DNA of 11,288 nucleotides from Funneliformis mosseae (Eukaryota; Glomeromycota; Glomeromycetes; Glomerales; Glomeraceae), in the NCBI GenBank assembly GCA_910592005.1, contig CAJVPP010003571.1, forward strand, positions 1 to 11,288. Reading direction: 5' to 3'. This document shows, piece by piece, positions 1-8,148 of this stretch (the first letter of the stretch is position 1; each line of letters starts with the position of its first letter). The position numbers were made by a program, and so were the translations under genes. The notes under the pieces are model-generated. The model worked only from the letters and a program-made list of their open reading frames with translations, made no database searches and was not told where the DNA came from.

Positions 1-910
1 ATTTACTCTAAAGCTCACAAATCTTCTGAAAGATACTATGAGTAGAGAACTAGAACTTATTGGTAAAACTATTAATATAACAACTTGAGTAATCCTTAAA
101 GCTAAGTTAAATTACAGAAACTTACAATATACATTTATGTATATTTGATCTAAAAAAGACTTTAAAGTAGTAAAAAATAGCGATCTAATCAAATTTGATA
201 ATAGATGACTTATCTGAACTGCATTATATATCAACTTATATGCTTACTATTTAATTCCTAAAGTTGTTGTTATTTGTAAAGGATAAAGGTAGAAGTATTA
301 AACAAGAAGTATCTATTGTACAGATATAGTAGTGATCTATAACAATCAGATTGTCTATTTAAATAGTGTTATGTATGAATTGTAGCTCCTTTAACTTTGA
401 TAACTTTGCCAATAATATAGGTCATGTATTGATTAAACCAAATAATAATAAAGGATAGATTCATTTTTAATACAATAAAATTGACTGATTTTGATTGTAC
501 TTTAATAATTGATCTATGAAGTAAGCATCTTTGATTTATAAGTCTTAAAGTGTTATTATATAATAAGAGGATTCCAATTTTAAAAACTATTTAGTATTAT
601 ACAATATAATATCAAATATCATGTTCAGGTCAAAAGCTGTGAGTAGATTAATTCCATCTGATAAGTTAATCAATATACATAATCAAAAATATTCTAAGTT
701 TTTGAATATTTTTCTGATATATTTTCTAGGAGAAGAACTGCTGAAATAGGTAATGAACTACCTTCAATTTGTCTAAATATGTAATTATTATTCAGACATT
801 GTCTAAAGTTAAGACCATCTCTTTTAGCAGCTGATAAAAAGGCTGATCACCAGTTTTTTTTAAGGTTAAATATCATCATAAAGCCAGTCTGTAAGTAGTA
901 ATAAAGATAG

Positions 911-1320
911 CTATTCTAATAATTGAAGTTGAAAATTTTTTAATCTTAACATTGAACCAAGTAATAAAATGTTATTAATCATTTTAAGTAGGTCTGATGA
1001 TTTTGCAAGCATTTGCTTGTTATATAAATGTGATATGTTATAGCTGAATGTTGAATGAATAAAAGAGGATAGCACGAATATGAAAAGATTTAGTTTTCTT
1101 TTGAAAAAGGTTCTGAATGAGATTATAAAATTGTTACAAAATTTTTGAGGCAAGAATGTAAGTTTAGTTTTGTAAAGAATATGTGATATAATAACTATAT
1201 TAAAGACAATTATCATTTATTTTACAATGACTTTTTTCTTGTCAAAAATGATCTTTGTTTTTTTGATTTTGTCTGTGACCTGATTGAGAATGAATTGGTT
1301 ATTATTAAATAGAAAAACTC
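911..1320 (-). other. RT thumb/connection region of copy B ORF2
   Basis: This is the longest surviving open stretch of ORF2 in copy B. The frame carries FLFNNNQFILNQVTDKIKK (about 1250-1310), then after one TAA continues through ILYKTKLTFLPQKF and FRTFFKRKLNL to SSFIHSTFSYNISHLYNKQ. This matches, from memory, the segment that follows the palm in Rhizophagus LINE proteins (pattern FRKFFK...SIIHSSFFYN). The ATG at 1214-1216 is an internal methionine and not a gene start, because the same protein trace continues upstream of it. Confidence 0.75.
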
Positions 1321-1499
1321 AAATACTAAGATATCTAGTTGATTTTTTATAAGCTAGAGACAGAAGTCAGATATCTTTACATTGAATTTGAAATTCACTA
1401 AGCTTGAATCTTTACTATTGATCATTAAGATTGACTTAACCTAATTGACTTAGATATTATTTAAGGAATAAAATGATCTGTTATTATCATAATATTTTA

Positions 1500-2285
1500 T
1501 AAATTAGCTCTGAAGTCTGCTATCCAAAGTGTATTATCAATATATGCTAAGGTAGAAACATGATTAGAAAAATATTATGTATTACATTTAGTAAAGTCTT
1601 CTTTCCAAAATATATATTATTTGTAACTAAAAGACAAATTTTGAACGAAGCATAAAAGAGGTCATAATAGATGTATTACAAATTGGTAAGATAAATTCTT
1701 TTTGATCTATACCTGATAGGATTAAGTATTGATCAATGTTACTGTAAGCTGTAAAAACTTAGTTGTAATAAGACATAAAAATAGATATTACAAATCTAAC
1801 AAATAATGCAAGAATTTGAAAATGACCTAAAACCTGAATTAACATAGTAATATTAATGTAATTATATGCTTTTAACATATCTTGAAATAGGATTCACAAG
1901 TTATTTTTGTAAAAAAAAATATCGTATTTAATGTTGTCAAAAATGTGAATTGGTTCAAATGTGCTATGACAAGGTAAATATGTGAAGTTATTTCTTTAAG
2001 GATGTTATATTTGGATAATATATTTAGGAGTTTACTATTGATTAGTTTAGTAAGAATTTTACGTGAACACTTTAAAAGCATGATAGGTCTTATATTAGTG
2101 TGGTTAAATTCTCAAGGTTTTAATTTTAGAATAGGATATACGAAGGCGAGATTCTATCTATACAAAAATAAATTAAGTATTAAACATTTACATATAATAA
2201 TCTAAAAGCATTTAGCAGAAAAGGATCTATAATGTTTCAACATTTTATTGGAAATTTTTGATGGTCCTAAAGCTTTATCATTAGG
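1500..2285 (-). other. Reverse transcriptase domain of copy B ORF2
   Basis: The RT blocks appear in order. DKALGPSKIS is at 2250-2279 (motif 0/1, usually KAxGPSxIS). AFVYPILKLKP (about 2125-2155) matches the YPIPKPK block. NIRPIMLLKCSRKILTK (about 2040-2100) is motif 2, with Lys where LLE is usual. YLPCHSTFEP (1951-1980) matches the GLPGxST block after a frameshift near 1990. FQDMLKAYN (1861-1887) is motif A with its catalytic Asp at 1879-1881 retained. GIDQKEFILP (1684-1713) is a damaged motif B (GIDQGEVISP type). LAYIDNTLW (about 1524-1550) is motif C, where the second Asp of the usual x-x-D-D is Asn. A TGA at 1894-1896 replaces a Trp just before motif A. Confidence 0.88.
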
Positions 2286-3275
2286 GAGTGTCTTATGAAC
2301 TTCATTTTACTCTACTTTTGAGAGAGGCTACATGAGATTATTATAAATTTCAGAATCAATAAAACTATTAGGATTGTTGATATATTCCTATTATTTAGAA
2401 AGCAATAGATTAGAATATCTTGAGCCTACTATATTTTGAAAATATCTGGCAGTTTCTCATTAGACATCAAGTGGATATGTTAACAGTTGTGATCAAGGCT
2501 ATTGTTATTTAAATAATGATTAAGGATAATAGTAGAGTGAGATCTGTTTAAAAGAAAGTCAAATATCACCTTTTGATTGTTCATTAAGTTAAAACATCAC
2601 TTATTTATAATATCCTATATGACTTTAAATTTGAATCTTAGCTGTAGCTAATAAAACTTTATAAATATCTATTAATGAAGACTTAAGCATAGTGAACTCT
2701 TGTATTGTAATTCTAATTTTATTAGATAATAAATATCATATTCTCTGGTAAAATAAGCTATTTTTTATATAAAGAAGTGCAATTGTTATTAGTAATTCCT
2801 GAAAAAATATTACCTTTAATAATTTTGTCTAGACGCTGAATGAGTTTGATGCGTTTGTAAATTATTTTGAGAAGTTTTAGATGTAAATCTCTGGAATGAT
2901 AAACAGTATGTCTGTTTGAAATAGTTTTAATAGCAGCATCTACTATTAATTTTTGAAGAAGATTATAGTAAAAATTAATGTAATAAATATTACTAATATA
3001 ATTTAGATTTAGAGTGTTAAGCCTTGAGTGTTTACAATGATAGTTAACTAAAGTACTAAAGATAATCTAGTTTTCTTTATTCATATCGTGATAGTTAAAG
3101 ACAAGTTTTTTACTGCTAAATTCTAAATGAATGTAAGACTGATTAAAGATAATGCAAGTGTTATTTTGATAATAATATGATCAGAGAGATCACTATCAAC
3201 TTTTACTACTCTTTAGTCAATAAGATCAGAAATAAGTGAAGAGTGTATGAATACATAATTGATGGTTAATCTGAT

Positions 3276-3917
3276 TAGAGTTCCGAATAATTTGAGTTGA
3301 ATCGAGTTTAAAGACCAACTCTATTCGACTCATTTTTTCGAGTCAAGTTGAGTCAAATTTATTTATAAAATCTTTCAATTTGATTTAATTCGAGTTATAT
3401 AAATTTTAAACTTGACTCAATTTGACTTGACTCAATTTTAACTTGATTCGATTTTGAAAAAAAATAATAAAAGAAAAATGAAAAGAATGATTCAGATCAT
3501 CGTTCTTCTTAAATGATTTTTTTATCGTTTAAATCGAACGATTCTTTATCATTCTTCTTGAACGATTTTTTTATTGTTCAAGTCAAATGATTCCTTATTA
3601 TTCTTCTTAAATGATTTTTTTATCGTTCAAGTCGAACATTTTCTTATCGTTCTTCTTGAATGATTTTTTAATCGTTCAAGTCAAACGATTCCTTATTATT
3701 TTTCTTAAACGATTTTTTTATCATTCAAGTCAACTGAAGTCAACTTGAGTCAACTCAAATCAAGTCGAGTTTAAATCGAGTTGAGTTAAATATTTAACTT
3801 AACTTGAATTTGGCTTGACTTACAAATCATTGAGTCAAAAAAATATAAACTCAACTTGATTTGAACTTGACTTAGCTTATCTGACTCGTGAGTTAACTCA
3901 ACTTGTCCAAAACTCTA
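3276..3917. mobile_element. Foldback/MITE-like element 1, 642 bp, inserted in LINE copy B
   Basis: The element is bounded by imperfect terminal inverted repeats that start TAGAGTT; the first 25 bases match at 19 positions and five of the six mismatches are transitions. The arms are rich in degenerate GAGTCAAGTTGAGTC-type repeats running in both orientations, so the element can fold on itself. The core is a 49-bp tandem array. There is no coding capacity. The end TAGAG fits the loose hAT-type 5' consensus (YARNG), but the flanking 8-mers (aatctgat and gatttggc) agree at only 4 of 8 positions. A Tc1/mariner-type TA duplication cannot be excluded. It sits in the endonuclease domain of the LINE, so it is younger than that copy. 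Confidence 0.75.
3501..3733. repeat. 49-bp tandem array in the core of foldback element 1
   Basis: Units begin at 3501, 3550, 3599, 3648 and 3697, an exact 49-bp period; the fifth unit is partial. Each unit has a CGTTCTTCTT head, a GAACGA...TCGTTC hairpin around a T-rich loop, and a CGTTCAAGTCGAACG-type second palindrome. Differences between units are mainly C/T and G/A. About eleven CpG remain in the array, many more per length than in the surrounding LINE. Confidence 0.9.
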
Positions 3918-4740
3918 GATTTGGCTAAATTATTAACAAATGTGATAAATGTATCAAAGGATTTGTATTATTTGATTAAGTTCAAAATTGTTAATAAAAT
4001 GCAAGTTTGAAAGAGTATTTAAGAATTTTATTGATAACTATAGATTATAAGTTCTTAACAGATTTGTATTGAAATTACTGAATAAAATTACTAGTGTATT
4101 TTTTTGATTGGCATCTTTGATAAGGTCAATATTTTTTTGATTATTTTTTTTGAGTGAAATATCAGAACTAAAAATATAAATGCTAATAATGTGAAGTTTT
4201 ATTTTATTTTTAAATTGAAAATCTAGAGAAAAATATGATGATAAAATGAGAAATAGTGAAATATGTGATTAGTAAAATATTTTTTAACAAGAAATCTAAC
4301 GTTAAAACTCATACTTTGAGAAGATAGGTCAGTATTGAAAAAAGTGATAAAAGTATTCACACAAATTGATTTTAGTGAATAATTATGTAAAGTATATTTA
4401 AAATTAGTTTTTTGAAGGGTAATGATGTCTAGATTATGTAGGTTATAAAGATTAAAAAGGATGTTTTATTTATAGGGCTGAATAAAAGAGTATACATTAT
4501 AAATAACAATGTTAAAAGAATGTGATATATTTTGTGTATGATATTGAGTTTATGCAGTCATGATATTTAAAGAATAAATTGAGGGTTAGGACTTCTGAAC
4601 CATCCTCTAAAGTGTAGGTAACTCCTGAAAGATTTAATTATGGAATAGGTACTATATGAATAGGATATGTCTGATCATATATAACATGTTAGATGCTAGC
4701 AATAGTATATAATGTGACGTTAAGCTTTTTGATATTATTT

Positions 4741-6618
4741 TTGTTATTCTTACATAATTTTTTGTATTTTTGATAGACAAAATCAAGTTGTTTCTTATTC
4801 TGTAACAAGCGAATTAGATACATCTACCTCTAGTTCATATTTAGAGTTAATATTCATAACTTTTTCTGCTTTAGCTACTTTATTCAGTTCTGTAACCTTC
4901 TTTAAGGTAAGCATGAAGATATTAAAATGTTATTCTAATTTATCTAAATAATGCATGAAGAATGTAAGATCATTATATAAATCGGCTAATATAATTGTAA
5001 TTGTATCTAATTTGTTCAAGTTACTTTGTATATTGTAATTTCATATGCTAGAGTTTTAAGTAATCTATGAGGGACATCATTTCCTCTATTTATTATGATT
5101 AGATTTTCTTTGCATATATGAATTCATTTAAAGATAAGTTTTTAAGTGGGGTTTTGTTATTAACTGGGATTTGCTAGGTTATTTTGGAGACTATGAGGAT
5201 TTGGTTCTATTAATAAAGGATTGTAAATTTTTCAGATCAAACATCGTATTCTTACCATAAATAAAAGCAATTTTCTATCATAATACAGGTGCAGAATAAT
5301 TTTTAAATTACGCTGATTTGAATTTTTGATACAAATTTTGAATTCAACGATTCTGTAAAGCAGATCATTTTTTCCTGCAAGAGTAGAAATAATGTCTAGG
5401 AATTGAGTAGTATACATAGAGTTTAGTATCTAAAATAGTCTAAATAAGTCTTCTATTATTAAGAATAATAGTATTTCTATTTTTAGCTACGTTGAAGTCT
5501 TCAATCAAGTTAAAATGCAAGAAAGTATATTATAAATTATAGTAATTAAAATAAGCTTTAAGGATGATCTATATCATTACATTGATAGCTTTAGCAATAG
5601 ATTCTAATTTTCTACCTGTAGTATCATGTGATAAGTTTGTGAATTTAAGAATATATGTTGAATGAAGTTTGACTTCATCCTTAGAGGCTAAATAGAGGTG
5701 AATACAAACAAAATCTTTTAAAATAAAATGGCTTTTAATTGAGATAAGGGTAATCATATTAGTATTTTAATGAATGAGATTGTGACTTATTACCAGAGAT
5801 TTTTAGTGATTATTGAATAACAGATAATCATGTTAAATTTGAAGAATGTTGATTGAATTACATGCTCAGAAGTGAAAATCAGGATCTCAGTTATTTGATC
5901 GACAGATTAAGGTTAAATTTAAAGGAAAAGGTTATTCAAGAGGTTTTGTTGACATATACATGAGAAGAGAAACCAATTCTAATAATTTTAAGTATTTAAT
6001 TAGTTAGGTTTTATTTGATTGAAGCACTAATAAATGAAGAGAATTCTACTATATTGAACATGTCACATGTTTTATTAATTTTTTTTTGTTAGATTTTCCT
6101 GAAAGGAAAGTTTTTACAGTGTAGTAATTGTAAAAGATTAAAGCGTCGTAAACACATTTAAAGGATAAAATATTGGTAGAAGAGTTTTTAGCCTAAGTAA
6201 ATTTTCAGAAGCATCATATACTTAGTCTTCATCTATAACATTATCATTAGTAGGGGGTTAATGTTTTACTATCCTTTAGTACTTCAGTTAAAGAGGTATC
6301 AAAGATAAGAGTAAGAGTTAGTACTATTTTGTTGTCATTATTATTTAAGAGCATAGTAAAATGTGTCATATTTAAATGTTTTAGCTTCAGAGAGAACAGA
6401 CTTTATTTATTGATTAACATTCATATTACTAGCTGAGAAAATATTGGTAAAAGTTACAAATTTTAAAGGTTTAACTATAGTTTCATTTGCTAGAGTAGAC
6501 TTGAAGGTTATAGTTAATTCTATAGTGGTTTTTTTTTTTTATTTGTTGGTAAATTAAGGTGGCTTCTCAAGTTGCAGTTGTTATTTTGTGAAAAATTTTG
6601 ATTTTTTTCTTTTTCCAT
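4741..6618 (-). pseudogene. LINE copy B ORF1 pseudogene (RRM-like, CCHC zinc knuckle, coiled coil)
   Basis: ORF1 proteins of LINEs bind the element RNA and form the retrotransposition RNP; that role is family knowledge. The candidate start ATG is at 6616-6618 and opens a Lys/Asn-rich N-terminus. A run of twelve A (minus strand, 6529-6540) then breaks the frame after about 30 codons, and further traces follow with many stops. An RRM-like block is clearest at about 5430-5757, with traces such as HSTYILKFTNLSHDTTGRK and later HFNLIEDFNVAKNRN. A CCHC-like knuckle lies at 5377-5418, with its first two cysteines changed to tyrosine. A probable coiled coil with leucine heptads lies around 4860-4960. 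Most stops can be explained by TGG-to-TAG/TGA or CAA-to-TAA changes. The exact C-terminus is not resolved. Confidence 0.75.
5377..5418 (-). other. Broken CCHC zinc knuckle in ORF1
   Basis: The frame reads YVYYSIPRHYFYSC, which has the exact spacing of CX2CX4HX4C. The first two metal ligands are Tyr (codons TAT and TAC) instead of Cys, and the residue before His is Arg (AGA) where Gly is usual. His (5392-5394) and the last Cys (5377-5379) remain. All three changes are single G-to-A steps on the coding strand. A longer open frame (5232-5417) overlaps this one, but it is the shifted frame and not the protein. Confidence 0.75.
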
Positions 6619-7014
6619 TTTTTGTGATTTTGGAGAAAAGGAGGAAATTTTTGGATCCTAGATGTGCAAAAATAATTTTTTTTATAAGTGCAACAGTCTC
6701 ACATGATCTTTATTAATATTATGAATTTATAAGAAAAATAAAATAATACAGAAAATACAAAAATATCTATAAACTAATCTAGTAAACTAAACTACTTTAT
6801 CAATACAAACTTTGCATTTTACTGAATTAAACTATATATCAGAAAAGAAAAGAAAACTGATTTAAACTAAAATATAGATATTAAATGTCTAAAAGAAAGA
6901 CATGATTACTGTTATATCAGAAATTCGACCAGTGAATACTATAGGCAATAACTACTATAAAGGATAAAGAATTAATTAAAGGTGTTTGTATTATATGAAA
7001 AAAACTGAAGATAC
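6619..7014. other. Junction between LINE copy A (3' UTR-like) and copy B (5' end)
   Basis: There is no supported coding sequence here. On the minus strand the interval follows the last recognisable ORF2 codons of copy A and precedes the candidate ORF1 ATG of copy B, so it should hold the 3' UTR of A and the 5' UTR of B. A short A8 run (minus strand, about 6676-6683) is the best candidate for the end of A. If so, the 5' leader of B is only about 60 bases. The sequence is AT-rich and otherwise featureless to me. Confidence 0.5.
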
Positions 7015-7390
7015 CTAAACTATAATAAAATTATCTTTGATATTATTTGAAGTTTTCCATAATTATAATGATTCACATTTTTTTAGTTATATATTATGAA
7101 CAGAGAAAAATATATTATCAAATAGAGATGATAATAAACTAAAAGTGATTTGTTTGTTCTTTGTAATGACATTGATTAATAAAGAGAAAGATAAAGGAAT
7201 TATTCCTTTTAATAGGTTGAGGAAATATAAATTATTGTTAGTTAAGCTGCAATCTCATATTGGAGATTGATTCATATAAATAATTGATATATCATTATTA
7301 GGTCGATTAAGGTCTTTTAATTAAGACATAAATAACTGTTTGTTTTCCTGAATGATGTTACTGAGAGGAATGACATTATTGACAAATTCA
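7015..7390 (-). pseudogene. LINE copy A ORF2 C-terminal fragment beyond the insertion
   Basis: The trace resumes after the foldback insertion: first the Cys that completes the zinc motif (7382-7384), then, one frame over, NNVIPLSNIIQENKQ, RPNNDISIIYMNQ, NNNLYFLNLLKGIIPLSFSLL, NKQITFSLLSSLFDNIF and a last LWKTSNNI block. This order resembles, from memory, the C-terminal end of Rhizophagus LINE proteins, where LIKGIIP and a Trp-Lys-rich helix close the ORF. Four in-frame stops interrupt it. The stop at 7015-7017 (TAG) may be the original end or another decay stop. The function of this segment is unknown. Confidence 0.7.
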
Positions 7391-7398
7391 GATATAAT

Positions 7399-8148
7399 TA
7401 AAGTTCTGAACAATTCAGTTTGGTTCTGATTAAATGCCAATCTGTATCTGAACTGAAAATTTTAGTTCAATTCAGTTCAGATTATTAATCTTAAAAATGC
7501 CAATCTGAATCTGAACTGAACTGCAAACTGGTAAAATCTGAACTGAACTGGAATTTTTAGATTAATCTAAAATTACAGTTTGATTATATAAAAAATCTGC
7601 AATTTATATGCGAAACTCTAGGAGAATCGCAAAAAAATCGTGAATTTCTCTTCGAGGTTCGTAAATTTTGAAGAGAAATCGCAATTTTTTGTGACTTTCT
7701 AAGAATTTTGCAATATTTTTGCGAAATACTAAAAATCACAAAAATTGCGATTCTCTAAGGGTTTCACAATTTTTTTGTGAAATTCGAAGAGGAATCACAA
7801 TTTTTTGCAACTTTCTAAGAGTTTCGCAATAATTTTGTAAAATTCTAAGAGAAATCACAAAAAATTGCGATTCTCCAAAATTTTTGCAATTTTTTTGCGA
7901 AATTCAAAGAAAAACTGCAAAAAATTGCGATTCTCTAAGAGTTTTGCATATAATCAAACTGAACTTTCAGATTAATCTAAAATTATCAGTTCAGTTCAGA
8001 TTTTTTTCAGTTCGAATTAGAATTATAATCTAAAAAAAATTTGAACTGAATCGAAAATTTTTGGATTAATTTTTATGCAATCTGAAACTGATCAAAACTG
8101 AAATGATCTAAAAAATCTTTGGATTAATCTGAATCGTTCAGAGCTTTA
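7399..8148. mobile_element. hAT-like foldback/MITE element 2, 750 bp, inserted in LINE copy A
   Basis: Terminal inverted repeats start TAAAG and match at 18 of the first 20 positions (TAAAG-Y-TCTGAAC-R-ATTCAG), both mismatches being transitions. The flanks are gatataat (7391-7398) and gatatgat (8149-8156), an 8-bp target duplication with one transition. An 8-bp duplication and ends fitting YARNG point to the hAT superfamily (established features of that group). The arms carry many degenerate AATCTGAACTGAACTG-type repeats in both orientations, and the core is a 60-bp-period array. No transposase is present, so it is non-autonomous. Removing the element and one flank copy joins FDHI to a Trp-position stop, Ile and Cys of the LINE zinc motif, which confirms the insertion boundaries. 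Confidence 0.85.
7607..7955. repeat. Approximately 60-bp tandem, palindrome-rich array in the core of element 2
   Basis: The marker GCGATTCTC (or close variants) occurs at 7747, 7807, 7867 and 7927, an exact 60-bp spacing. Shorter, more degenerate units (51-56 bp) lie upstream. Each unit alternates TTGCGAAATTC-type and GAATTTCGCAA-type blocks, so neighbouring blocks can pair. About thirteen CpG remain by eye in roughly 350 bases. Confidence 0.85.

Larger units (their letters stand above)
1..4560 (-). pseudogene. LINE copy B ORF2 pseudogene (endonuclease-reverse transcriptase), 3' part outside window
   Basis: ORF2 of this LINE class nicks the target DNA with an AP-type endonuclease and copies the element RNA by target-primed reverse transcription (family knowledge). 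In order on the minus strand: an endonuclease trace begins near 4540 with NIVIYNV, then LDIITLQKTN (about 4403-4432), VILFSNFNTN (about 4060-4090), the foldback insertion, TINYVFI and DSDLSDH (about 3177-3194), a linker (about 2800-3110, for example HSRDLHLKLLKIIYKRIKL), RT motifs (about 1500-2280), the thumb/connection region (about 911-1320), and C-terminal traces such as PFLSAAKRDGLNFRQ (about 800-845) and LSDGINLLTAFDL (about 625-666). Frames switch repeatedly and in-frame stops are common. Below about 600 the similarity is only suggestive. The ORF2 start codon is not identified. Confidence 0.85.
3177..4560 (-). other. AP-type endonuclease domain of copy B ORF2, split by an insertion
   Basis: Apurinic-type endonucleases of LINEs use an N-terminal Asn, a QET glutamate, a GDFN aspartate and a C-terminal SDH. 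Here an NV pair survives at the N-terminal motif (about 4530). The QET glutamate reads QKT (K codon 4409-4411, AAA for GAA). GDFN reads SNFN (4068-4079, AGT AAT for GGT GAT). The SDH triplet is intact at 3177-3185, preceded by TINYVFI where DYVF/DYIF is typical. The domain is interrupted between the SNFN and SDH motifs by the foldback element at 3276-3917. Two catalytic residues are therefore lost through single G-to-A steps. Confidence 0.8.
1..6683 (-). mobile_element. Decayed LINE (non-LTR) retrotransposon, copy B, missing its 3' end
   Basis: A two-ORF non-LTR retrotransposon is traceable on the minus strand across the whole interval, reading from high to low coordinates. The order is ORF1 (RRM-like, CCHC knuckle, coiled coil), then ORF2 with AP endonuclease, reverse transcriptase, thumb and the start of the C-terminal region. 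RNase H and the 3' end would lie below position 1. No frame stays open for more than about 100 codons, so the copy is dead. The protein traces resemble, from memory, a LINE family abundant in Rhizophagus. The 5' limit is uncertain: the first plausible ATG is at 6616-6618, and a T8 run at about 6676-6683 may be the poly(A) end of the neighbouring copy. Positions 3276-3917 are a later foldback insertion. Confidence 0.85.

Noticed and set aside
2002..2205. 67-codon plus-strand open frame
   Set aside because: It lies opposite RT motifs that are clearly coded on the minus strand, so it is a shadow.
3501..3733. CRISPR-like regular spacing
   Set aside because: The whole 49-bp unit repeats, with no unique spacers, and it sits inside a foldback element in eukaryote-type sequence.
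5232..5417. 61-codon minus-strand open frame starting MYTTQFLD
   Set aside because: It is shifted by one base from the ORF1 zinc-knuckle frame and its ATG lies inside a Tyr-Val codon pair of the real trace.
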